NCBI GenBank assembly: GCA_033439765.1
Contig: JAULSN010000003.1
Span: forward strand, 3,472,001-3,536,000
DNA: 64,000 nt
Direction of reading: 5' to 3'
Source of the DNA: Lasiosphaeria ovina
Taxonomy: Eukaryota > Ascomycota > Sordariomycetes > Sordariales > Lasiosphaeriaceae
Positions 32,259 to 42,300 of the stretch are shown here, piece by piece (the stretch's first letter is position 1; every line of letters starts with the position of its first letter). The notes below the pieces were generated by a model, which saw only the letters and a program-made list of their open reading frames with translations, did not search any database and was not told the origin of the DNA. Both the position numbers and the translations under genes were made by a program.

Positions 32259-34040
32259 TCAACTTCGAATATCGCCGACTGCGTTTGGGGAGTTCCTTTC
32301 CCACAGCAGCCCGCTGATCTTGCGCCTTAATCCCATGCGGTGCAACATGGAGGACTTTCCAGGGCTGGTCACCGGCTGATCCGGCGCCAAGACGACGGGG
32401 AGTGCGACGGGTGGGAGCCCCGACAGCTCCAGGGGTGCCGGGCGATGAGGTTGCGCCTTCTGCAGGACGCTCCGAATGGACTTTGCGTCCGCCGAGGGGG
32501 TGGCAGACCTCTCAAACCCAGCGGCCAGTGGAGACGTGGGGGTTCCACCTGGTCCTTTCCGCTGATTGCCGCCGCTGAGGTAGCCGCTGTCGTTGGACTC
32601 CCGGCTCGTCAAGCTTGACTCGGACTGTTGCTGTTGCGGGCTGTGGAATTGTGGTGGGCTAGCGGTGCCGACTACGGAGCCCATGGTCGTGATTGGCATG
32701 TACTCGCGTGCTGCGACCCATTTCCGTCCCTCTGCGACCTGGTCTTCGTATCGTCTGCTTCGCCCCGTGTCTTCGGTTTTTTGGAGAGAGGCAGCCGCTC
32801 GGTTATCCAAACGCATCGACTTTCGGTTTTGCCGAAGAGCATCAGTGCTCTGCTCGGAACCGCCGGGCACTTTGATGGTCAGGGCTACGTCGCGCACATT
32901 CTTGGGACGTTGCTCCGGAACTAGGAGCTCCTTCAACCTGCCCGAGGAGTCGCTGCTCTCGCGACGGTGTAGCCTGTTGTTTCCTCTACCCGCAGCGATC
33001 TGCTCGCCTTCCTCCTCGGGGCCGCGATGCTCTTCGATCCTTCTCATAGCCCTTTCCTCATTCCTGCCCTGTATCGGAGAGAGGTCTGGGGTGCTTCTTC
33101 CGCGGTTGGTTAGGGGCCGTGGTGGAAGAGGGTCCCAGTTATCCTCTGGGGAGCTATCACCACGAGAAGCCAACGAGGCGGCACCCGAACCCGCCTGTCT
33201 GGCGGCCGAATCCTGCTCTGCTGGTTTCCGGAGTGCCGTACTCGCGCGGCGGTGAATGTCGGGACTCGATGGCAGTCCAATACCAGGCCCGGGGCCAATG
33301 GGCAGCTCCACGACGCTTACGGGCCGGGGTGACTTCTGAGCCGGCACCGTGTTGCGGGGCTCCTCCCTGGTAGGGGGTTGCTTCTCTTGGACTTGCCTGA
33401 ATGACGGCGGGGGCTTGCCGTGGGAATTCTTGCTCCGGGTAGGAGGCTGGGCCACGTCGACAGAGTTCACGCGCCTGTGAGATCTGCCGCGCGGCATGGC
33501 TGACCAGTCGGTGCTGGCAGAGTGGTCTCTGGCTCTCCTCTCGCCACCCGAGGTTCTCGGGCGAGCAGGGCGGGGGCTCGACTCGCGCGAACCTCTCGAG
33601 TCGACAGGCGAAGCGTTACGTGCCGCTGCTGCTGCCTTTCTCCTCCTCGATACGGCGCGGACTTCATCTTCAAAGGAAAGCATGCTTCTATCGTGCTTTG
33701 GGGTCGCGCTTTCAGGCCGGGTCAGGGTGCGGGCCCGACGTCTTTGCGAGGAATATGACTTGGGCGAGGCAGCAAGAGGCGACAGCGACTCGTCTTCGTC
33801 GTCTTGTTCGTCGTTGACGTGGACGACTTGGAACTGATGCTGCTCGATGGATATGGGGTTGTGGATGGGGCAGCAGATGATGTTGCCGGACAGCAGCCTG
33901 AGGGTCTGCATCTCGATGGACCTCTCGATGGAGCAGTACTTTTGGATGGCGATGGCCCTGTTGCACTTCATCCACTGGAGGTAGAAATGCTGCTGCCCTT
34001 CGACACAGCCCGCGTAGGGCGTGTAGTCAAAGGTGCACAT
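32259..34040 (-). CDS. Fungal-specific protein: short Cys-containing N-terminal domain plus long disordered tail
   Basis: Protein of 593 residues in one exon. The first 75 residues look folded and conserved (MCTFDYTPYAGC, HFYLQWMKCNRAIAIQKYC, then NIICCPIHNP), with six cysteines at about 2, 12, 26, 37, 57 and 58. After that it is Arg/Ser/Pro-rich and predicted disordered, with many RRR and SP motifs of the sort that kinases target. A short helical piece lies near 440-470 and the C-terminal end is more hydrophobic (HRMGLRRKISGLLWERN). I chose the ATG at 34040, not the more distant in-frame one near 34346, because the leader there has no coding character. No known catalytic family. A regulatory or scaffold role is only inference. 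Confidence 0.75.
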   Translation of the reverse strand: MCTFDYTPYAGCVEGQQHFYLQWMKCNRAIAIQKYCSIERSIEMQTLRLLSGNIICCPIHNPISIEQHQFQVVHVNDEQDDEDESLSPLAASPKSYSSQRRRARTLTRPESATPKHDRSMLSFEDEVRAVSRRRKAAAAARNASPVDSRGSRESSPRPARPRTSGGERRARDHSASTDWSAMPRGRSHRRVNSVDVAQPPTRSKNSHGKPPPSFRQVQEKQPPTREEPRNTVPAQKSPRPVSVVELPIGPGPGIGLPSSPDIHRRASTALRKPAEQDSAARQAGSGAASLASRGDSSPEDNWDPLPPRPLTNRGRSTPDLSPIQGRNEERAMRRIEEHRGPEEEGEQIAAGRGNNRLHRRESSDSSGRLKELLVPEQRPKNVRDVALTIKVPGGSEQSTDALRQNRKSMRLDNRAAASLQKTEDTGRSRRYEDQVAEGRKWVAAREYMPITTMGSVVGTASPPQFHSPQQQQSESSLTSRESNDSGYLSGGNQRKGPGGTPTSPLAAGFERSATPSADAKSIRSVLQKAQPHRPAPLELSGLPPVALPVVLAPDQPVTSPGKSSMLHRMGLRRKISGLLWERNSPNAVGDIRS

Positions 34041-36258
34041 CTTGTGTGCGGCGGGGAGAGAAGATGGAAGGAAAGGGACAGCGAAGAAGGATGTAAGAGT
34101 TGGAGATGGGTAGAAGCGAGCTCGACACGTCCAAGTCGCAACTGACCCAAGGCGTAGTAGGTATGTGAACAAAGTCAAACCCGTGGTTAGGTTGAGGACG
34201 ACGCACTGCGAGACATGATGGCGAGGTGTTGTGTTGTTGATGAGGGAGGGAGAGGGACAGAGGAAGAGTGATCGACAGGGGGGGGGGGCCTGCACGGCTG
34301 CGGTGGTGTCGGGATGGTACCCTACCTTATACGGTATCCAGCTCACGCATCAGACCGACCGCCAAGTGAGGTGTGTGCTGCGTGCTCGGCGTTGCGGAGT
34401 AGCCAAGGCTTGTCGTTGATAGTGAGGTGACAGACAATTGACATTGGATCCCTTCCAATTGACGTACGCTGGGCGGCGGCGCAGGGGAATGGCTGGGACC
34501 TCGGGGAACCCTTGGCGGTGGTCTGGCCATGCCACTCACTCACTGTATGGATTGCGGGGGCAGACATCCATTGTGGAGGTGGAGGCTGGTCTCGGTCCCG
34601 ACGACCCGACCCTCAACGTTCTTGCCTCGACGCCCCGTCGAGGGACACTCTGCAACGTGATTCGCCGCCCACCGCTCCTTCCGGCGGAGATTCTCCTTTC
34701 CCTCAACATGATAAGCCTGGTGCTGTTAAAACTATCGATTCAACGGCTTCCATGGAACAGCAAACAGGACTTCTCGGCCTCGAAAACAGGCTAACCTGGG
34801 TTTCGCGGATTTCCAGTTCCTGGGCACATTTAAAAATAGATGGTGCACATGTGCAGCAGTCCGTCCACCGATTATTGGCGCCCGTGGCTACATGCCAGCG
34901 AGGTTTTGCAGGCCGCGATTGGCGGGCAAGGTGTGATGGCACGGGATGTCACGGCTGGTCTGGCCCCTCCCCGTCCTGGAGCTGTCCAGTTTAGGCTAGC
35001 GTGTCCCGGCCTTTCGCTTGGCCTGCAACGTGAACAAGCGAAGGATGCAGTGACCAAGGGCAGGCGCTAAACGCACAATATTCCGCACCACAGAGAGCAA
35101 AAACCTCGAAAGAAGAGGGAATGCTCCCCCGTGCAATCACGGTGAAAATGCAGGGCAAGATGTGCTAGTTTGCTGACTGGAAGACTTTTAATTCGGCCTC
35201 GCAGCAGTCACGAGCAGGTGTGATCCGGCATCACGCCTACTTGCCAGGCCCACCGCAAACTCCTCCTGGGCGCCACAGCGTGCGCATTAGCACGCGCTAC
35301 TACCGCGCTACTTAGGAATTTTGAACTGGGAGGCCAATCTGACCGCTCATTTTTACGGTCAAGACTCAAGGCCAAAAGACTCAAGATATCGCAAGACAGG
35401 GCATGCAACCAAGCGCGGAGACCGCCAAGGTCGACAACAATAGCAACAGCTAAGGTGCCCTCACAGGAGCCATCGCCGACCTTCACAATCTCCTTGGAAG
35501 GTGACAGGCTCGTCTCTGTTTGCTTCTTCTCTTCTGCCTCGGTTACGCCGCTTTGGCGCTGGGAATGAGCAGACAACACAGTACAGCAGGGTCGCGTCAG
35601 TCCAGCCCGTCCTTCCTCCTTCCCCCTTCCCCTGGGGTGACGAGCCTCGTGGCTGGCCAGACCGAGGTGTCGATGGAACTTTGGAAGCTGCCTTTGGAAA
35701 GACTTTATTCGGTCAATAATTGCTTGCCTGCCCTCTCCAGGGGCAAGGGTTAGGTTTCTATTTTTGTGTGCAGTGCGGCTCAATCCAGAAGTCTTGGCGA
35801 ATGCCTTCCTTGTCGCCGCCCCGGACTGATTCGCGTGCGTGCTGGTATCCATCCGTAAGAGCAGCTGGGCAGCTGGACATGAGTGGCAGGTTGCATCGGC
35901 ATGCTTCTTCTTTTGGGCAGGGCGACGCGCACTGACGTGTCGATTCCAAATCGAGCGGAAATATGCGTATGTCTGCGTAATAATACCTCCGGACGGCAGC
36001 TGAGAGGGAGGTGAAGGCGGTTAAACAACACCGCAAGCCCCTGACCAGAGCTCGACGTGTCGAGTTTCTTCCACTTCGCTTCTTGCTTGTTGCGTTGCAC
36101 CGCGCCTAATCACGCCGTGAATGCAAAAAACCACAAGTAAAGTTCACTCATCAGCGGCAGGGAATAAGCCTCATCTTGCAAGGGCCATGTGCAGTCTTAC
36201 TCAGAAAGCAAAAAGGAACCGCTCGATTGGCCACGACTCACGGGCAAAAATAGAACCG
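34041..36258. other. Non-coding interval
   Basis: About 2.2 kb. Frames of up to 214 residues exist on both strands, but none has a recognisable domain, signal peptide or splice partner. A run of G near 34280 is the only low-complexity feature. Confidence 0.45.
36246..36250 (-). terminator. RNA polymerase III terminator of tRNA-Ile
   Basis: Five T residues on the minus strand, eight bases after the discriminator. Confidence 0.7.
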
Positions 36259-36357
36259 TGCCCAGTAACAGGATTGAACTGTTGACCTTCGCATGACAAG
36301 ATACAGTCTTTCGACGGTATTAGTACGACGCTGCTAACCAAACTGAGCTAACCGGGC
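36259..36357 (-). tRNA. tRNA-Ile(AAT), intron-containing
   Basis: Acceptor GCCCGGT pairs with ACTGGGC (one G-U), discriminator A. Anticodon stem TCGTA/TGCGA closes loop CTAATA plus A38, anticodon AAT. A 23-base intron (36317..36295) sits after position 37. The T-arm is AACAG-TTCAATC-CTGTT. The D-arm is unusual: the loop has one extra T, and the 3' side reads GCAGC where GAGC is expected, leaving a three-pair stem with a C-C mismatch. The gene may still be functional. Confidence 0.85.
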
Positions 36358-36698
36358 TAGATGGATGCTTTTGATGAAGAAATCGTGCCCTGTTGCGCTT
36401 GACATTGGCTCCTTGCAGCGAGAGAGTTCCGCAGGTGAGCGGACAGGCGTGTGGAGATGCTGGCGGAGACACACACCGTTGTGGCCCAGCCAAGGGTTGG
36501 AAAGGTTGGCTCACAATTTTCAGGGGGTGGGGATCTCTTTTCAGGGGTAAAAACACCAGCCTGACAACAAAGCTGACGGCCAGCCTCGGAAACAGGAAAC
36601 AAGCCCACGCAACTCGGCAAGAATGTTCTCAATTACACCTTGAACAAATCTACCCATACACAGGCGCCCCCAAAAAAAAAACATCCCAATGGCGGGGC

Positions 36699-37570
36699 CT
36701 AATTGTTCTCGCCGTATTCCTGGTGCGCCGGCGACCAGAACCTGCACCCAGCCATCTTGAACACCTTGCGGATCCATGCGCGCACCATCTCGTCGTCGAC
36801 CTCGGCCAGGTCGGACCGCCGGATGTTGACCTGGTTGAACTGGCGGCTGCGCGGCTTCTTGCCCGTGTACATGCTCCACAGCGTGACGGCGAGGGCGTAG
36901 TAGTCGTCGAAGACGCTCGGCGGCGGGACCATCGGCATCATCGCCACCGCCGTGCCGCCGCTGCCGTTTGTGCTCGCGCCGCTGCCATCGCCGGTGACGG
37001 CGACGCTCTGCCGGATCTGCTGGTCGCGCCACCCCATGCGCTTGGGCGTGAAGTAGGCCTCGGTCGTATGCGCCGGGTCCCACGCGTTGGGCGGCTCATC
37101 CACAAAACGCGCGCTGGCAAAGTTGACGAACCGCAGGCGGCCGTCGCGGCCCCACACGAAGCTCGACTCCTTGATGTCGCCGTGCACGATGCCGCGGCCG
37201 CGGCCCTTGCCACCACTAGCGCCGCAGTGCAGGCGCTCCAGCAGCAGGAACATGTCGGCGACGCAGGCGTGGCGGTCCGCACCATCAGACATATCATCTC
37301 GAAAACTGAACCGGCGCCCGAGCTCCATGATGGCCGACTTGGTTCCCGTGCGCGGGCGCGCGCCCTTCCGCACGACGCGCGTCAGCACGCGCATGGCCAG
37401 GTCGCCGCCCGCCGCCTCTATCAGGTCCACCTCGCGCGGCGTCACGTGGCTCTTGTACGCCAGCGCGTCGCTGAACCGGTACACCAGCCCCTCGGTCCCG
37501 ATCATGGACGCGATCCAGTTCTCCGGCGGGTAGTCGAACATGGGGTTGTTCTCTTCCATTATCGGCGGCA

Positions 37571-37617
<47 letters not shown>

Positions 37618-38015
37618 CCCGACATGGGATGGCGGACGGCGGCGCGTCCTGCGCGGGGCGGCATTTTGTCGAGGGCTGCGCTCGAGATTACACCGCTGAT
37701 TTTGTCAGGGGCTGTGTCGGGGACTGCTGGCCGTACGCTTGCGGCTATGGCTGCGCTGGTCTCTTTTGGGAGCGCATTGCTTTTAATGGCCGAACGGGGT
37801 GGACGCTGCGGATGCCTGGGGATGCTGGCACCGGCGGCGGCGGCTATTCGGGGCGTCATGGCATGGGCAGTGATGCGAGGTGTCGAGACGTAGGGGGTAC
37901 GGCGAGGTGTTGCCACGGGCCAGTCGTGGATGTTGTTGGCACCGACATTGTAGTTGAGAGGGCCACTGCGCTCCTCAATGTCCAGCAGTTTGTGGATGCC
38001 CGATGCGGCAATCAT
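36699..38015 (-). CDS. Protein-kinase-like protein with degenerate catalytic motifs
   Basis: Protein of 438 residues in one exon. A Pro/Ala-rich N-terminus with a tract of about 14 prolines (about 133-147) precedes a kinase-like fold. The possible beta-3 lysine is in ALAYKSH. The catalytic loop reads GIVHGDIKESSFVW with His278 and Asp280: the HxD is kept but the metal-binding Asn is replaced by Ser. The activation-segment DFG is replaced by VNFASARF, so the Mg-chelating Asp is absent. A later segment, FDDYYALAVTLWSMYTGKKP, matches subdomain IX of fungal small kinase-like proteins. It is therefore probably a pseudokinase, or a kinase with reduced metal dependence. ATG at 38015 was chosen; a TTG ten codons upstream is in frame. 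Fungi keep many such divergent kinase-like genes of unknown role. Confidence 0.72.
37576..37618 (+). repeat. (GGC)n run encoding the polyproline tract
   Basis: About 14 GGC units; on the minus strand these are CCG-type codons for the poly-Pro tract of the kinase-like protein. Confidence 0.9.
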
Positions 38016-39319
38016 GATCGGAGCCGCGGAGCCGGGGAGCAGCAAGCTTTAACTGACGACTCTGAGTGACACGGCACGAGCGAACGGGACCCCAGTGCCA
38101 GGCAGTGGGTTTGCCTTGCGGCCGATTGCAGGGCTCTACACTCAATCTGGGTGTGTCCGACCAGATGGGAAGCCGGCAGGGAAGAAGAAAAGAACTCGAA
38201 CAGAGAGAAACCCGCCGAGCAAGCGGAGTCTCCGCGGGCCGCACACCTTGCACCCATGACCGCCCGAGGATGACGATGATAGGTTTAAGGTTGCTGCGTG
38301 CTTGCATGTTCCCGGCCCAGTGTCTCCGAGCTACATTACGGCAACTCAATGCCAAAGTCAAAATGGTGGAGGGACGACAGCAAGCACCAGAACTCAAGGC
38401 ATGCAAACAAGACATCCAGACAATTCCACTGAAGGCCGCTCGTCTACCTACCTAGGTAGGTGAGCAGCTTGGCGGGAGTCTTTTGTGCGACCGCCGACAG
38501 GGAACGCGCTTCCGCCGTCGCACAAGGGATGCGCGATTCTGATGCGGCGGGAACCCAGCGCCACCGGACTGCGCATGAACCGCGGCAGCCGCTTGCGTGG
38601 GTAGTCCGGCAAGCAGTAAAGTTAAAAGGAAAATCGCAAACTCTCGAGAAATGCACGCAGCGTATTTCTGCTGCCATCTATCTACCTTTACTCCACATGA
38701 TAGATCATCGAACAGGTTCAACACGCTCGCTCCAAGAGTCCAGGCACAGCCTGGGACAGGGAGGCGTTACATTAAGGGCGAGTCTTTGTCAGGTGCTCCT
38801 GCTGGATGGTTGCACCTACCCGGTAGTCTGGGTGCGCCAATGAAATAGTGGCGGCGGTGATCTGCCGCCGTGAGGCGCGTTGGCGTTGGCGCGATTGGCC
38901 CAGCCGGCAAAGTCCCCGGTGAGGCGCCATCAACCAAGAACCTCTCCCGAGGTTGAGTGCAGCTCTCTGCTATGCATCAACGAGTGCATGTTCCGTACAG
39001 GAGCCTGCAGTCACCCGGTCGTAGAGACTGGAGATGCATGCGACAAGGAAAAAACACACACTCGTTGCGTTCGGGTTCGTGTTTAGATAGATACCTGAGG
39101 CAAACGAACCCCTGACTGACAGCTGCCACAAAACAGGCAACAAATGACAAAAGATTACTATAATTATGTCTACGTTTAAAGTCTAAGTCTAGCTAGATAT
39201 ACCCAGTAACACCCTTGCATATGTATCTCAAGCAAACCATACACCCAAATAATTACCCCAAAACCAAAATCTCAAGTCCGAAACACGAGATGCGAGCATA
39301 TATAACACCGCCTGTCTCC
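38016..39319. other. Intergenic interval
   Basis: About 1.3 kb: promoter side of the kinase-like gene, then the 3' side of the alpha-glucan synthase. Short frames on both strands are not supported. Confidence 0.45.
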
Positions 39320-42300
39320 TCAGGGCTTGCTCAGCTGCTCCTTTCTAAAGAAGGTGCCAAATGCCACGCAGATGGCCAGTTGCATGAGCAGACAGACCCA
39401 GAACGACGCATTGCCCAGGCCGTCCAGGCTGAGTGCCAGGTTCGGGAAGACCGGGCCGGGGCCGACGGCGTCGGGGGCCGTGGCGCGCCCCGCGATGGTC
39501 GCCAGAGACCCGAGCACCTGCGCGGCGATGAGGGTGAAGTTGTTGTGGAAGCGCGTCGTCGTCTGCAGCAGCATCATGCCGACGCCGGTGCCCTGCAGCG
39601 CGTCGAGCACGCCGAGCCACAGCCACAGGGCGCGCGACACCAGCGCGCCGCCGATGACGGAAGACGAGGACGAATCGCCGCCGAACGCCCAGGGGAGCGA
39701 GGTGCCGACGCCCGAGACGGACCAAAAGGTCTGCGCCCAGCGCGGCGCGCCGAGGCCGATGGCCAGCACGGGAAATATCCAGCTGTGCTCGCGAGAGAGG
39801 TGTGCGAGCTGTGAAAAGAGGGCGATCCACACAACGCCGAAGAAGAAGACCACGAGAATGAGAATCTGCCAGGCCGGCACGTGTGATGTTGTCCACAGGA
39901 ACCGCCAACTCCGCCCGTAGACCGAGGAGAGCCAGTAGTTTTGGACAATGACGGATACGAGAAAGCACTGGAAGAGGCATGGTTAGCAACTGTTCTGTGT
40001 AGCAGCGTGGCCAGCTCTTGAACTCACAATGATGAGTTTGCGCCGGAAAATCGACTTGAAGAAAGATGGTATCGAGCCAGGAGACTGGCGGTAGTACTCG
40101 GGCAGCCCGAAATAAGTCACGACCGACAAGGCCATAAGAAGCGCGGCGACGGGGAGGCAGATTGCGGAGATGGTTGTGCTGGATGCCTTCGCCATGGGAA
40201 TGCCATTACTGTCGTACGAGGAGAGGAGGGAGCCCCAGTACCAGAGACCGCTGATGTAGATCTGCTGCACTCCCTGCACAGCGCAGGCCCTGATGACCCA
40301 CGTCTTGACTGGTGCGCCGCCTGTAAGGTTATAATGTCAGCTTGGGGAAACACTCAGGAGGGAGAAGTAGTTTGGGCGTATAAATACCTTCATCGCCGAA
40401 GTTGAGCGCAAAGTACATTGACCCGCTGGACGACGCCGCGGCGTAGAGCCCGGACCCGACGTTCTGCAACCACCCGCGGGCAAACTCTGTGGGCGCGAAA
40501 GGGGCACAGCCAACAAACGTGAAAGCAGCGCCGTAAACGAAGAACGGGGCAGATAGGATCCAAACACACTTCAGATGGCGGAAGGCCACCCACCACATGA
40601 TAGAGGTCCCTGCGTAGATGGACGCAATTATGTAGAGCTTGTTTGCCGTTTGCCCCTGTTCCCCGTTGAGCAGTGAGATTTGGTACGAATTGGCCGCGAG
40701 GATCTGGCCAAGCGCCAGGATGAGGGTGTAAACGGGCCAATCGAAAATCTTGCGCAGCATGAGCTTCTGCAGCGGCGAGGCCAGTGCTAGGTTGGTGGTT
40801 GTTGGGCCGTCTTCCTCGTCCGATGTCGCAACATTCGGCTCAGGGGAATTGTCTCGCTGCTCCTCAGGGTCGTCGCTTGCGGTGGCAGAAGACATGACGC
40901 TGGGAGAATATACGCTGTCAGGCCGAGATGGGGGTTCCAGGAACCGTGAAGTGATTGGTGTCGGCGGGGCTGAGGTTGCCTCTGTCAGGTTCACCTTTGA
41001 GGAGTTGCGAGAGGAGCCAAGGCCGAATTTGACAATCTTGTAGTCTTCGAACCACTTTTTCTCGGACCGCATGAGATGCCCCTCGATGCAGAGATCTGTC
41101 TCTGAGTTCTTGGCATCAAGGTTTGCGAGCTTCTTCTTGAACTCTTCAGTGTACTCGCCGTCAGCATCGGTAAAAAATGGATCAACCTTTTGCAGCGCAA
41201 AATCTGTGCGTCCTTGCGTGACCGACACCACAGACACGGTGGAAATTCTTCTGTCGCTCAAATTTGGAGGAGCCAGTGGCCAGTTCATTGCATTATTCGC
41301 ATTCGTCGGTGATGCCGCGTGACTCGGAGTGCCGATGAAAGAGGCTGGGGACACTGGACGAGTTTCCTGGGTGTCTGAGCCTTGAGACGGTGGCCTCGAG
41401 AACCTTGACAGCCCGGAAAGAGGGAGGCGTGTAGACCGATCGCGATGTTTTTGAGATTTACGGATAGAAGTGCTGTGCAGCTCTCCAATCTCCTCAACCC
41501 ACCGAGCTACAGGAAAGCGCTGCTTGGCAGAAACAGCCCTCATTTTGGCTCGTGTTGTGGCGTCACACGCCAAAGCCCCTTGGATCGCATCCTTGAACTG
41601 GCTGATGAGATGCTTGGCCGATGTGGACTCGACTGTGTAGTACCATCCGGGCATGTTTCCAAGGCCACCTGCGAGAGGTTAGCTGCGCTCTTCACTCGGA
41701 CACTCCTTTAATTGACTTACCCACTCGAGCTCCCACGCCCAGAGCCCCCTTTCTGCCAAATTCCACGGCAACCAGACCGAACGGCTCGTCTCTCGAGGGG
41801 ATGAGAGCAAACTCAGCTCCACTGAAGAGATATGACGGAAGCTGAGTAAATTCGGGCTTTGAGTAAACCCGGCCTGGGTACTGCTCCATCAATCTTTCCA
41901 GCTTAATAGCAGCCAGCTTTCCGTAGAGGTCAATGACAGGGCCCACCGCAACCAACTGGGCTTTTGGGTTGTGCTCGAGGATGGAAGGAAACACGTCTGC
42001 AATGAGATCAACTCCCTTTTGCATCGACCAGCGGCCCACAAAGACAAACAGCTCAGCATCCGCCATCTGTTCAAGGCCAGCCCATTCCTGGGCCTGACGC
42101 CGCATCTCGGCTCGGCTTGCTTCAACGGCCGCATCCACTTCAATCTCCCCGGCTTGGGCTGAGGCCTCTTGCTCGACCGACCATGCCCCCGTGTCAGACG
42201 GATCCGGGTTTGGCAGACTGCCGACTTTGGAAAGGCCCCAAAATATGGGATAGCGAGCAAAAGATCGCTTGCCATACTTTTTGGAGACCCCAACTGCGCC

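Noticed and set aside
34438..35852. Frames of 118-214 codons on both strands
   Set aside because: Mutually overlapping, no conserved features; likely chance openings in GC-rich intergenic DNA.
36393..38069. Long plus-strand frame (558 codons) opposite the kinase-like gene
   Set aside because: It is the complement of a GC-rich coding region, rich in Arg/Ala/His with no domain; the minus frame has kinase motifs.
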